Positions 1-8,116 of a stretch of 64,000 nt of DNA are shown one piece after another (position 1 is the first letter of the stretch; each line of letters opens with the position of its first letter). Source of the DNA: Candidatus Iainarchaeum sp. (GTDB taxonomy: Archaea > Iainarchaeota > Iainarchaeia > Iainarchaeales > VGJJ01); NCBI GenBank assembly GCA_016699555.1, contig CP064981.1, positions 372,001 through 436,000 of the forward strand. Reading direction: 5' to 3'. The translations under genes were made by a program, and so were the position numbers. The notes under the pieces are model-generated. The model made no database searches. It was not told the DNA's origin and worked only from the letters and a program-made list of their open reading frames with translations.

Positions 1-617
1 TCGCCGTGAATGCGCGCGTGCTATCGGATATGCTTTCCCTCTACGCGAATCGCGTCATCACCATCGACACCCACTCGGCGCAATTGCCTTCATTCTATCG
101 CATTCCCTTCGATAATCTCTATTCCTCGCGCCTGCTGCATGAGTATCTGTCCAAAAACCACCCGCAATTGCTGGAAAACACCGTGGTGATGTCCCCCGAT
201 GCCGGTGGCACGTCGCGCGCCAAGGGATTCGCCTCCAAGCTAGGGATCGAAGACATCGTGATCGGCTACAAGTACCGTAAGCACGAAGGAGAAATCCACG
301 AATTCAAAGTAGTGGGAGAAGTCGCGGGACAGAATGTGCTCATCATCGATGATATGGTCGATAGTGGCGGAACCCTGATCGAAGCCGCGAAAAGCGTGCG
401 CGCTGCAGGGGCGAAAAACGTCTATGCGTATTGCACGCACGGACTATTCAGCAAGGGAAGAGAGGAAATAGGGAAACACATCGACCGATTTTTCGTCACG
501 AACTCCATCCCTCAACCGGCGCACGAGAAGATCGAGGCGATTCCGCTCGAAGAACTATTCGCGGAAGCCATCTATCGCAATAACGAAGGAATGAGCTTGA
601 GTAAGTTGTTCGAATGA
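1..617 (+). CDS. prs: Ribose-phosphate pyrophosphokinase, 3' part (cut by window edge)
   Basis: This makes PRPP from ribose 5-phosphate and ATP, in the cytoplasm, for nucleotide, histidine and tryptophan synthesis. The frame is open to the left edge (bases 3-5 read Ala before a GTG at 6), so the first internal start is not real and about 100 N-terminal residues are missing. Visible family features are the subunit-interface stretch ending in TIDTHS and the PRPP-binding loop VLIIDDMVDSGGTL about two thirds along. About 205 residues are present, against roughly 300 for the family. The gene ends with TGA and is followed by a convergent gene. Identification is firm; only the truncation by the window limits it. 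Confidence 0.93.
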   Translation, partial: AVNARVLSDMLSLYANRVITIDTHSAQLPSFYRIPFDNLYSSRLLHEYLSKNHPQLLENTVVMSPDAGGTSRAKGFASKLGIEDIVIGYKYRKHEGEIHEFKVVGEVAGQNVLIIDDMVDSGGTLIEAAKSVRAAGAKNVYAYCTHGLFSKGREEIGKHIDRFFVTNSIPQPAHEKIEAIPLEELFAEAIYRNNEGMSLSKLFE

Positions 618-675
618 ACGATCGTCATCCTCGTGCCATCTATCCATCTGACCCGTTGCATGACCTTTTTCTCTT

Positions 676-1461
676 TCATGCGACTCGTTGTTTCCCGAGG
701 GATTTCCTATTCGTGTTCCTGGTGGGTATGCGCCGCTTTTTCCTTTTCTTTGCAATGCTGGCAAATCGTTGGACCAAATTGAATAGGCGATACCGATCCA
801 TGTACCTCTTGGCACGCTCCCATTTTTCTGGAGGGGTTAACTTGATGGGTGCATTGATTGCATCAATCCAGCGATGTTCATTCGACTTATTCGCGTCAAT
901 CGCTCTATTCCTTGCTTCAGATGATAATTTGCTCCAGCGGAGTGCCTCGGCCACTGGGATGTGGAGACTCCAAATAGGGTTCATAAAATATTGCGGGTCG
1001 GTCTCACCGACAAATTTTCCATGGTATGCTTGCAGCATATCCAAAAAATGAGTCTGCCCTTCATACTCCTTGGACGGTCTTCCCACTTTGAGGGGGGCAC
1101 GTTCATACAGTTGCCTGACTAGCGTGGGATTACGTGTATATCCTCCCATTTCCGAGATGCCACGCTCGCGGTAAATGGAGAGCATGCGTGGGGATAGAGT
1201 GGCCTTGATGGCCTGTATGACTTGGCGTGGTTCTTGCGTCCGAAATCGGACAATCGCACGACGTCGTCCGAATTTTTCCCATTTCTTCTCTTCATCAAAT
1301 TCGATCGTCGCCAATAAGATGGGGTTCTCTATTGGAGCCGGTTGGTAGAAGATCCCTGCCTTCCCATTCGGAAAATCGAGTTTTCCTTCAGCAAAAAGGA
1401 TGGCCTTATTTCTTTCTCCCAATAATGCTGAGATGCGGCGAGACGGAATCGGATTCGTCAT
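676..1461 (-). CDS. Uncharacterised protein, third gene of the UDG-Lrp operon
   Basis: I do not recognise this 261-residue protein. It is rich in Arg and Lys, has no signal peptide or membrane segment, and ends in a strongly basic tail (KKRKKRR), which would fit nucleic acid binding. A longer frame exists, but it would overlap the preceding lrp-type gene by 55 bases. The ATG at 1461 leaves 23 nt after that gene's stop and is preferred; no clear ribosome binding site precedes it. It is the last of three co-directional genes after a uracil-DNA glycosylase and an Lrp-type regulator, so it may be co-transcribed with them. Function unknown. Confidence 0.6.
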   Translation of the reverse strand: MTNPIPSRRISALLGERNKAILFAEGKLDFPNGKAGIFYQPAPIENPILLATIEFDEEKKWEKFGRRRAIVRFRTQEPRQVIQAIKATLSPRMLSIYRERGISEMGGYTRNPTLVRQLYERAPLKVGRPSKEYEGQTHFLDMLQAYHGKFVGETDPQYFMNPIWSLHIPVAEALRWSKLSSEARNRAIDANKSNEHRWIDAINAPIKLTPPEKWERAKRYMDRYRLFNLVQRFASIAKKRKKRRIPTRNTNRKSLGKQRVA

Positions 1462-1484
1462 ATGCAGCTGTCGAAGGCCGAATA

Positions 1485-2573
1485 TTAAATCATTTCCTTT
1501 ATCGATTTCGTCACTTGTTCGACCGAGGGGATGCGCCACTTCATCTTTGCCTGCTCATGGATCAAATCAAATGCATGATGGTGTGCCTTTGGGAACCGGG
1601 ATGGGGCCTCCTCCATAAATCGTGTCACTTGTTCCTTGCTATCAAAATGCAAAAAAGTGACATAATCCCATTGTCCTCCGTCCAAGCGTGTGCACCCATT
1701 CCCATTATCCATCCGCCGGATCTGTTCGCCGAGGTGGTGTGAATCAGTCTGATTTCTAGCTTTTGTCCACCACGCCACGAGTCGGATCCCTTGAAGACGA
1801 TTCGGGTTCACGTTAGCCGAAAACTTGATGATCGTGCTCGTTTGAATCAATTGTTGCACGCGCTTGCGCACCACACTGCGTGACACTCCGATTTGTTGGG
1901 CCAGTTGCGTCAGTGAGATCCTGGCTTGGGTCGCCAGGCCATTCAATACGGAAATGTCGTCGTGATTCAGCTTGATGGGCGGCTTCTTCTTTCCCGCGAA
2001 TGCATGTAGGAAAGAAGTGTCTTTGTGCGTGAATAACCTGGCAGCCTGTTCGAATTGTTTGGAATAGTCGACGGTCATGAAATCAAAATCTTTGATTACT
2101 GCAATGGTTTTGGCACTGGTTCCGTTCGAGCAGATTTCCTTATAGAATCTTTTCCACTCGCTCTCATCCGCATGTGCGCATGCGATGAGGCTGTTTTCAC
2201 TCCCCCAAATCGACATGGCTGCAACCACATCCTGTCGCAGGCGTAATTTTTCGAGCAAATCAATCGCACGTGACTGGTCGAATTGTTGTAACTTGATTAT
2301 ACGATAAACAAAGAATTCACTGAATAGGCGTAAATGGGCCTGGTAACCCGTTATGATTCCCATTTCCTCCATGCGCCGGATGCGATAACTGACATCTGAT
2401 TTCGAGTGATGAGTCAGATGTGCGATAGCATTCAGACTGATACGGCAATTCTGTTGGAGGATTGAGAGGATTCGCCCATCGAAACTCTCGAGAGACGTTT
2501 CGCTCCTGCTTGGCATACGCCAATGTAATCGTGCGGATTCAACCTGGATCGGGTCATGTGCAGAAGCAGTCAT
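1485..2573 (-). CDS. Lrp/AsnC-type transcriptional regulator with two HTH modules
   Basis: About 362 residues, roughly twice the usual Lrp length. Two winged HTH segments are visible. One is near residues 28-75 (ILSILQQNCRISLNAIAHLT, ending in the recognition-like YRIRRMEEMGII). The second is near 215-265 (ISVLNGLATQARISLTQLAQ, followed by VSRSVVRKRVQQL). Each is followed by an alpha/beta segment like the Lrp sensor domain, so this looks like an intramolecular duplication, as in other archaeal tandem Lrp proteins. The first possible codon is a GTG overlapping the glycosylase stop, but GGTGAT lies 4 nt before the ATG at 2573, which I take as the start. Translation is probably coupled to the upstream UDG gene. 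The ligand is unknown. Confidence 0.85.
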   Translation of the reverse strand: MTASAHDPIQVESARLHWRMPSRSETSLESFDGRILSILQQNCRISLNAIAHLTHHSKSDVSYRIRRMEEMGIITGYQAHLRLFSEFFVYRIIKLQQFDQSRAIDLLEKLRLRQDVVAAMSIWGSENSLIACAHADESEWKRFYKEICSNGTSAKTIAVIKDFDFMTVDYSKQFEQAARLFTHKDTSFLHAFAGKKKPPIKLNHDDISVLNGLATQARISLTQLAQQIGVSRSVVRKRVQQLIQTSTIIKFSANVNPNRLQGIRLVAWWTKARNQTDSHHLGEQIRRMDNGNGCTRLDGGQWDYVTFLHFDSKEQVTRFMEEAPSRFPKAHHHAFDLIHEQAKMKWRIPSVEQVTKSIKEMI

Positions 2574-2578
2574 CACAA

Positions 2579-3190
2579 TCACCCTTTCAATCGATCCGCC
2601 GATCGCGCCAGCATGAGGTGTCCTGCCACTTTCTTGAAATCCTCTTCCATCGTCGTCTTGAGGGACTGGTTGTAGATCATGGCAGCGGGGTGGTAGAGCA
2701 GCACGTAGGTGTGCCCATACTGCGTAATCATTTTTCCATGGTCTTTCGAGAGATTAAACACGAAATCGTTGCCCAATACCCATTTGACTGCGGTGTTTCC
2801 CATCAATCCGATGAGCTGGGGATTCAACAATTGGATTTGGGGATTCAACCAGGAGTGCGTGCACTCTTCGCCTTCTTCTTTCGTCGGAACACGATTCTCG
2901 GGCGGGCGGCACTTCAACACGGACGTGATGAAAATCTCTTCGCGCTTGAGTCCCGCGCTCTCTAGCATGGCGGAAAGCTTCTTCCCTGCCGCGCCCACGA
3001 ATGGTCTTCCTTCCAAATCCTCATTCTTTCCCGGGGCTTCGCCGATGAGCATCAATGCCGGATTTTCCGGACCCTCTCCTGGCACGGCGTGGGTGCGCGT
3101 CTTGTAGAGGGGGCACTGGGTGCAGGACTTAATGCCTTCCTCCACGATCTCAAGGGAGGTATCGACGTGTTTCACGGGACCCATGTTCAT
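2579..3190 (-). CDS. Family 4 uracil-DNA glycosylase
   Basis: Removes uracil from DNA to start base excision repair after cytosine deamination. The family 4 signature GEAPGKNEDLEGRPFVG follows an N-terminal CTQC, and the C-terminal motif YHPAAMIYN is present. Four cysteines (C-x2-C near the N-terminus, then C-x15-C around residues 95-111) match the 4Fe-4S cluster of this thermostable archaeal/bacterial family. A TATA box (TTTAAA, 3210-3215) lies upstream. Starts at 3202 (TTG), 3190 (ATG) and 3184 (ATG) are possible, and TATA spacing favours one of the two ATGs with a leaderless mRNA. It heads an operon with the Lrp-type regulator and an unknown basic protein. Confidence 0.93.
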   Translation of the reverse strand: MNMGPVKHVDTSLEIVEEGIKSCTQCPLYKTRTHAVPGEGPENPALMLIGEAPGKNEDLEGRPFVGAAGKKLSAMLESAGLKREEIFITSVLKCRPPENRVPTKEEGEECTHSWLNPQIQLLNPQLIGLMGNTAVKWVLGNDFVFNLSKDHGKMITQYGHTYVLLYHPAAMIYNQSLKTTMEEDFKKVAGHLMLARSADRLKG

Positions 3191-3255
3191 TTTCACGAGC
3201 AATTAGAGCTTTAAATGCCAAATGCCTAGTAAAGGGATTCAGGGGGAAATCGCAT

Positions 3256-3684
3256 ATGCCAAGCATGGATTCGATGATTTATACGGGAAAGAGCGTGGAA
3301 AAGAACCTCACGCTCGTATTTGATGCCGGGGACGATGTGCTAGCGGGGTTGAAACAAGCCATCAAGCAACATAACATCCGAGAGTGCACCGCAGTAGAAG
3401 CGGATGGGCTATTGGAAGAAGCGGTCATCCAATACTTCGTGCACAATCGTTTTACCTCTACCGAGCTGAAGAATGGGCGTATTGTTTCGTGCTCGGGGAG
3501 ATTCATGAACCTGCAGGATGGGATTTATGGAGACCTCCACGTGGGATTCATGCTCGGCATGCAGATGTGGGATGGTACTTTAGTCAAAGCCAAGGCCACG
3601 CAGGGATTCTCGCTCACGCTCAAATTTGCACAACCCGTGGGAGCATCCACTCCAACAACGGGAATGGGAAGCGTTCAGAATTAG
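3256..3684 (+). CDS. PCC/DUF296-domain protein
   Basis: A 142-residue soluble protein resembling the PPC/DUF296 fold seen alone in prokaryotes and fused to AT-hooks in plants. After a short N-terminus it shows the order typical of the family: a strand with NLTLVFDAGDDVLAGLKQ, a helix, then CTAVEADGLLEEAVIQYF, and a late segment HVGFMLGMQMWDGTLVKAKA that corresponds to the family's H-x-H...G-H-L...G-T-V region. Single-domain members are often trimeric and some bind DNA or small ligands, but no specific role can be read here. Divergent from the UDG operon and convergent with the YkgJ-like gene. Confidence 0.62.
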   Translation: MPSMDSMIYTGKSVEKNLTLVFDAGDDVLAGLKQAIKQHNIRECTAVEADGLLEEAVIQYFVHNRFTSTELKNGRIVSCSGRFMNLQDGIYGDLHVGFMLGMQMWDGTLVKAKATQGFSLTLKFAQPVGASTPTTGMGSVQN

Positions 3685-3715
3685 AACGCTTTCATCTCTT
3701 CTTTTTTTTATCATT

Positions 3716-4396
3716 TTAATTTGTTTCTTTTTCGCGGGCGAGCTGTAGTAATTCCAGCAACTCTGAACGCGTAATGGGAGAAATGGATTTTCCTTGATAG
3801 ATGATAATCCCTTCTTGCGGCAACGCGCTCCACACGTTTTCCATTCCCTTTTTTGCAACAGAATCAAAGTAGCGCGCCATCTTCACTTTCTGCAGATCCG
3901 CTTGCGCATGCGTGTAGCGCGTGGGAGATGCGATGCTGGCGAGCTCGCAGAAATCATAGGCCTTCGCAAAATCCACGTTCTTCTCGCCGGCCATGAAAGG
4001 GAAAATGGAGCACTGTGCGGGTTTCACGGTATGCATAGTGCAGAGATAAAGTTTTGGATCAAAGAAAACACAGAATTCTTTTTTCTTGAAACCCAGCATG
4101 GGAAGGAGCATCACATAGTTGGAACTAATCCCATTCTTCTGCAACACACTCCAAATCTTTTTTGGGATTGCCGAGGAATGGATGGCTAAGGGATGGTCTC
4201 CCTGCTGCAATGGCATTACTTGCAAAAAAAGCTGGCAATAGATTTGGATGAACTTCTCTTGGGAGAGCTTGAAGAACTTCGCCTCACGCTCGAGCTCGTC
4301 GGGGAGCACAGAAATATAGTATTTTCTGCAGCACTCTCCGCACTTCTGGCACGCCGTGGCTTTCTCTTGGAGGAGCATGGGTAATGGCGAGGACAT
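3716..4396 (-). CDS. YkgJ-family cysteine-cluster protein
   Basis: A 226-residue cytoplasmic protein with the metal-binding cysteine pattern of the YkgJ (zinc/iron-chelating) family. It has CQKCGECCRKYY at residues 16-27 and a second cluster, CVFFDPKLYLCTMH, then CSIFPF around residues 118-145. The family is thought to bind Fe or Zn through these cysteines, but its reaction is unknown. A TATA-like CTTTTAATGG (4421-4430) lies about 28 nt upstream of the ATG at 4396, which fits leaderless initiation. It is convergent with the DUF296 gene and followed downstream only by that gene's 3' end. Confidence 0.85.
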   Translation of the reverse strand: MSSPLPMLLQEKATACQKCGECCRKYYISVLPDELEREAKFFKLSQEKFIQIYCQLFLQVMPLQQGDHPLAIHSSAIPKKIWSVLQKNGISSNYVMLLPMLGFKKKEFCVFFDPKLYLCTMHTVKPAQCSIFPFMAGEKNVDFAKAYDFCELASIASPTRYTHAQADLQKVKMARYFDSVAKKGMENVWSALPQEGIIIYQGKSISPITRSELLELLQLAREKETN

Positions 4397-4454
4397 ACCC
4401 TCAAATCGGGCAAAAAGCCATTAAAAGCCCCTTTCTTCTCCTCCGAGAAAACGG

Positions 4455-4561
4455 GATTTATATGCGTTTTGAAGCCATCATTTGAAACAAGGCACCACCT
4501 GGCGGAGTTGACAGGTATCACGCATGATACCTGGATTTCGGACCCGCCCTACGAAATGGGC
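4455..4561 (+). other. Possible structured leader RNA upstream of tRNA-Thr
   Basis: A TATA-like TTTATATG (4457-4464) sits about 100 nt before tRNA-Thr, much further than usual. The intervening transcript would contain a perfect 9-bp hairpin (4512-4520 with 4525-4533, loop CGCA) and a second stem (4545-4549 with 4558-4562) that overlaps the first base of the tRNA. No reading frame of note. This may be a separate small RNA co-transcribed with the tRNA, or simply its 5' leader. I see no C/D or H/ACA boxes that settle it. Confidence 0.35.
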
Positions 4562-4633
4562 GCCCTCGTAGCTCAGCGGCAGAGCACCAGTTTTGTAAAC
4601 TGGGGGTCGTGGGTTCAATCCCCACCGAGGGCT
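4562..4633 (+). tRNA. tRNA-Thr (anticodon TGT)
   Basis: A complete cloverleaf. The acceptor stem GCCCTCG pairs with CGAGGGC (4626-4632), the discriminator is T, and the anticodon stem CCAGT/ACTGG encloses the loop TTTGTAA with anticodon TGT. The T-arm is GTGGG/CCCAC with loop TTCAATC. It has no intron and no encoded CCA. Confidence 0.97.
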
Positions 4634-4639
4634 TTTCCA

Positions 4640-5089
4640 TCAATTATCCGGAATTTGGGGTTCGACCAATTTCTTCAACTTCTCCAGCGATTCCTGCCAT
4701 CCCAAATAACACATTTCAACGGGGATCTGCGATGGAATCCCTTCTTGGGTGATTTTGAGTTCAGTGCCAACGGAAACGCGCTTGAGCCAAATCGATGTGA
4801 TCATTTCCCCGGGGAGATTTGGATTATCAAATTTATCAGTCATCTTCAAGAATTCATTCGCCTTTATCTCCAAGTATTTTCCGCCGAAAGAATGCCCGTT
4901 GCCCGTGGAGAAATTGATGAAGGACATCTTGTATTCTCCTCCCGCGCGCGCTTCCATCTTGTGGACGACGCACAGGAAACCATATGGAGGAATCCAAGAC
5001 GCATAGGCATGCGTATCGGTAAAAGCCCTAAATACTTTTTCGGGAGATGCTTTGAGGACGCGGTGGAGCGTTACGGTGTTGGTCGTCAT
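4640..5089 (-). CDS. SRPBCC/AHSA1-family protein
   Basis: A 149-residue single-domain START-like protein of the AHSA1 type. The family N-terminal pattern LKASPEKVFRAFTD, then YASWIPPYGF, is followed by GGEYKMSF and a C-terminal GWQESLEKLKKLVEP helix. These proteins bind hydrophobic ligands in a helix-grip fold, and the substrate is unknown here. A TATA box, ATTTAAG on the complementary strand (about 5111-5119), is 26 nt from the ATG, so the mRNA is probably leaderless. A second AHSA1-type gene, broken by a stop, lies at 40.8 kb. Confidence 0.85.
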   Translation of the reverse strand: MTTNTVTLHRVLKASPEKVFRAFTDTHAYASWIPPYGFLCVVHKMEARAGGEYKMSFINFSTGNGHSFGGKYLEIKANEFLKMTDKFDNPNLPGEMITSIWLKRVSVGTELKITQEGIPSQIPVEMCYLGWQESLEKLKKLVEPQIPDN

Positions 5090-5248
5090 TCCACTATTGC
5101 CGGAAAGCCGATATTTAAGTTTTCCTTATTGTGGGGACTATGCATCTAGGATTAAGTGGTAATTTGGATACTGGTCGCCTTTTCAATATTTTTGACCCAG
5201 TGTTAGGAAGCGGATTCAGCGATTGGATCTTCGCACGAATGTGAACGA

Positions 5249-5749
5249 ATGCGTTATATCTCTCCCTTGTCACTCGGACTCTTCTTTGCACTGCTCTTGC
5301 TCAGCGGCTGCACCTACACGCTTGATCCCCAAGCCCTACAACCCTCTATTCCATCGCCCAACGATGATGGAAATCAATCGCCTGCTTACATCGCTCCGCC
5401 CGATGTCAACACGCCTGCCGACATCAACGTGCTTCCGCCCACTCCGGATGCTAATACGATCATGCTTCCAATTCCTCCTTCTCCGGCTCCAACCATCGTC
5501 CTTTCCTTGGCCGAAGTGAAGAAGCATAATTCCCAGCGCAATTGCTGGATGGTGGTGCACGGGAACGTGTATAATCTCAGTTCATTCACCAACCATCCTG
5601 GCGGAAGAGACTATATCCCGTTTTGCGGGAAAGACGGCACCCACGCATTCGAGGCACAAGGCCACTCGGCGACGGCCGACCGGTTGCTCGCCACGTTCTA
5701 TCTGGGACAACTGGATGCGGTAGTGCCGCAATCCAGCGTGGGAGGTTAA
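5249..5749 (+). CDS. Lipoprotein with cytochrome b5-like heme domain
   Basis: A 166-residue exported protein. Residues 1-21 form a lipoprotein signal peptide with lipobox LLSGC, followed by a long Pro/Asn-rich tether (about residues 25-90) and a C-terminal cytochrome b5 domain. In that domain NHPGGRDYIPFCG supplies one axial His and GHSATADRLLATF the other. It would hold one b-type heme outside the membrane and pass single electrons. Only 3 nt separate it from the next gene, a membrane protein of the ferric reductase-like type, so the two probably form one extracytoplasmic redox unit. Confidence 0.88.
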   Translation: MRYISPLSLGLFFALLLLSGCTYTLDPQALQPSIPSPNDDGNQSPAYIAPPDVNTPADINVLPPTPDANTIMLPIPPSPAPTIVLSLAEVKKHNSQRNCWMVVHGNVYNLSSFTNHPGGRDYIPFCGKDGTHAFEAQGHSATADRLLATFYLGQLDAVVPQSSVGG

Positions 5750-5752
5750 TCC

Positions 5753-6385
5753 ATGCAAAAGACCAGCATGCTATTTTGGATTTTAGGTATTGCGCTCACG
5801 CTGCTCGGCGTGTACGAGTCGTTCTTCCCTTCTACGCCTGCACTGCTTTTCATCCGCTTGTTCGGACTGGCAGCGCTCCTCTTCACGTGCGTTTCGTTGA
5901 TGATCGGCCCGCTCACGGTATTATTTCCCAATCGCTTCGCCGCGCTCATCGAACCACGCCGTGCCGTTGGGCTGTCGGCTTTCGTCTTCATGCTGGCGCA
6001 CTTCGCCCTCGTGCTTGTGCATGTGTATGTCTATGCCATCGAGCTTGCATTCGCATCGCTCGATACCACTTTGGGCACAATCGGGTTTGTCGTGTTTGCG
6101 CTCGTCGCATTCGTCTCCTCCGACTACGCCGTCAAGAAGCTCGGTAGTAGTTGGTGGAAGCGCATTCAGCAGTTGACCTATGTGGCGTTCGTCATCATTG
6201 TGGGGCATTTTTTCCTCAGCCAAAAGGGGCCATTCATCCCATTGGGCAATGGGCAGACATTCATCCATTTAGCCGAGCTCTTCCTCTGGGTACTCGTGCT
6301 CGCGACGATCCTTCTGCAAGTCCTTGGCTTCCTCGCCAAGCGCAAGCGGATGCAACCACCCCCAGCGCATTTGCCTCCTCAATAA
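5753..6385 (+). CDS. Ferric reductase-like transmembrane (YedZ/MsrQ-type) protein
   Basis: A 210-residue integral membrane protein with about six helices. RRAVGLSAFVFMLAH, followed by a second His seven residues later, and a later WKRIQQLTYVAFVIIVGHFF match the heme-binding helices of the ferric reductase-like/MsrQ family. Where family members usually have W-x-R-L-H-R-L-x-Y, the His is replaced by Gln here, so heme ligation may differ. It is translated right after the cytochrome b5 lipoprotein, which suggests the membrane heme protein and the tethered b5 domain exchange electrons. No NAD(P)H or flavin domain is fused or adjacent, so the electron donor is unknown. Confidence 0.75.
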   Translation: MQKTSMLFWILGIALTLLGVYESFFPSTPALLFIRLFGLAALLFTCVSLMIGPLTVLFPNRFAALIEPRRAVGLSAFVFMLAHFALVLVHVYVYAIELAFASLDTTLGTIGFVVFALVAFVSSDYAVKKLGSSWWKRIQQLTYVAFVIIVGHFFLSQKGPFIPLGNGQTFIHLAELFLWVLVLATILLQVLGFLAKRKRMQPPPAHLPPQ

Positions 6386-6434
6386 TGGGGTTGCCTACAC
6401 ACCCTTTTAGTTCCCGGAGGGTTGGGTTTAGGAT

Positions 6435-7241
6435 ATGCCTCGTCGCAGTGGACTGACCATTACTCCTGCCGATGTTGCGCGCATCCGCTTCATCCGACGG
6501 CTTCCATTTCAATCACTCAAAACAAGCGAATTCCACTATGGGAAAATGTACGTGCGCACGAACGCCTTCCTGCCCTTTCCAGGAATTCACTCCGCTCAAC
6601 GCGTATTCCTGAAGCGCGTGGGAAGGCCACCGCTTGACGACCGCGCCAGCAAGCGCGATCGCGCTTTCAATATGCAGGATGCACGAAAGGAAGTGCAGCT
6701 GCGCGATACCCTCCGCGAGGCCGGGCTGCCCGTGCCACGCACTGGCGTATTCGAAGTCAAGAGCGGAAAGAATGCCGGCGTATACCTCGTCATGTCCCCC
6801 TTCCTGCGCAAAGGAGGAAAAGAGAGCAAACTGCGCCCCATCAACCCTCCTGGGCCGCTGCCGGGAAGGCCTTATTTCTTACGTGGGCTGACACTTGAAA
6901 AGGACCGCGTACTTATCCGAACGCTCGCCCGCGAAACAGCTGTCATGTACAATCACGGGATCGGCTCCCCATGGTTCGACCACTATGGATTCTACAAACG
7001 CAAAGATGGGAGCTGGGGACACGTCGTGATGGATACGGGCGAGCTTCACCATGTGAGTCCAAAAAGCGCCCGCCAAAGCGCTGAGAATATGCTGGATATC
7101 ATCCGACAAGCATTCGGCGGGGGAGAGGACCGTATTTATTCCAGTGTTGCCGGACTATACAATCCCGTCTACAAATTATTCGCGGAAACATTCTGGAAAC
7201 ACGCCGATCGGGCGTGGGCAACTAAGAAGGCTGATTCATAG
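6435..7241 (+). CDS. Protein-kinase-like fold protein, probably degenerate
   Basis: A 268-residue soluble protein that I place only loosely in the protein-kinase/aminoglycoside-phosphotransferase fold. A Lys in VFLKRV, a Glu-containing helix (KEVQLRDTLREAGLPVP), a hinge-like VYLVMSPF and a late VVMDTGE, comparable to the D-F-G segment, occur in the expected order. The catalytic loop region around NHGIGSPWFDHYGF lacks a clear H-x-D, so activity is doubtful. A TATA-like CTTTTAG near 6403-6409 is about 28 nt upstream, consistent with its own promoter. Arg-rich N-terminus. Function unknown. Confidence 0.5.
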   Translation: MPRRSGLTITPADVARIRFIRRLPFQSLKTSEFHYGKMYVRTNAFLPFPGIHSAQRVFLKRVGRPPLDDRASKRDRAFNMQDARKEVQLRDTLREAGLPVPRTGVFEVKSGKNAGVYLVMSPFLRKGGKESKLRPINPPGPLPGRPYFLRGLTLEKDRVLIRTLARETAVMYNHGIGSPWFDHYGFYKRKDGSWGHVVMDTGELHHVSPKSARQSAENMLDIIRQAFGGGEDRIYSSVAGLYNPVYKLFAETFWKHADRAWATKKADS

Positions 7242-7403
7242 TATTTCCCAAGCGCTGCACGAACAACGAGCGCGGAAAGATCAGAATGCCTGCTTTTTTG
7301 GCGCGCGGCGATCGCGGCGTATTCATTCCGCTCTTTTCTTTTGCGCTTTTGATTTTGACAGCACAGCTAAATACCTCTAATGCCTCATTCTAACGGTGAT
7401 CCC

Positions 7404-8042
7404 ATGAAGGTTGGTATTCTCGGAAGCGGAGACGTCGGAAAAGCGCTCGCGCGCGGTTTTGTGAAGCACGGACATGAAGTCTGCATCGGATCGCGCGATC
7501 CGACAAAATTAAGTCTATTCGTGAAAGAAGTGGGATCGCACGCCTGCACGGGCACGTTCGCCGAAGCGGCCAAATTTGGAGAAATCGTGGTGCTGGCTAC
7601 TTTAGGTACGGCGACAGAATCTGTTATCGCGCTTGCGGGAAAAGAAAACTTCACGGGAAAAATCGTTATCGATACGACTAATCCATTGGATTTCTCCAAG
7701 GGGATGCCTCCTTCTCTCTTCGTGGGATTCAATGACTCATTAGGGGAACGCATCCAGAAGTGGTTGCCTCACGCGCATGTGGTCAAGGCATTCAATACGG
7801 TGGGGAATGCCCACATGGTCAATCCCGTTTTCCCGAACGGGCCACCCACGATGTTCATGTGCGGAAATGATGCGAATGCCAAGAAACGAGTAGGGGAAAT
7901 CGTGCAGCAATTCGGATTCGACCTGGCCGATATCGGCGGGATCCAAGGCGCACGCGTGCTCGAACCCATGTGCATCGGATGGGTGCTCTATGGGGCGGCG
8001 AACAATACGTGGAATCATGCATTCAAATTGCTCAAGAAATGA
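7404..8042 (+). CDS. F420-dependent NADP oxidoreductase-like protein
   Basis: A 212-residue Rossmann protein. The N-terminal MKVGILGSGDVGKALARGF is the dinucleotide-binding glycine loop, followed by IGSRDP, which is typical of NADP preference. VVLATLG, KIVIDTTNPL and VVKAFNTVGN then appear in the order seen in the F420H2:NADP oxidoreductase family. Many members are short reductases whose substrate is not F420, and there are no F420 biosynthesis genes in view, so the cofactor is uncertain. A longer frame begins at 7380, but the TATA box TAAATA (7368-7373) would leave only 10 nt, so the ATG at 7404 is the likely start. Confidence 0.82.
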   Translation: MKVGILGSGDVGKALARGFVKHGHEVCIGSRDPTKLSLFVKEVGSHACTGTFAEAAKFGEIVVLATLGTATESVIALAGKENFTGKIVIDTTNPLDFSKGMPPSLFVGFNDSLGERIQKWLPHAHVVKAFNTVGNAHMVNPVFPNGPPTMFMCGNDANAKKRVGEIVQQFGFDLADIGGIQGARVLEPMCIGWVLYGAANNTWNHAFKLLKK

Positions 8043-8085
8043 GTGAACGGATGCGGAGCCTGCATTTGGAAGCACGCCTTGCACG

Positions 8086-8097
8086 GATTTAAATCCG
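8086..8097. promoter_or_regulatory. Palindromic TATA box of the alkD-like gene
   Basis: The perfect palindrome GGATTTAAATCC has its centre 26 nt before the ATG at 8117. That spacing would put the transcript start at the start codon. Confidence 0.6.
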
Positions 8098-8116
8098 CCT
8101 CGCACGTGGGATGGTC

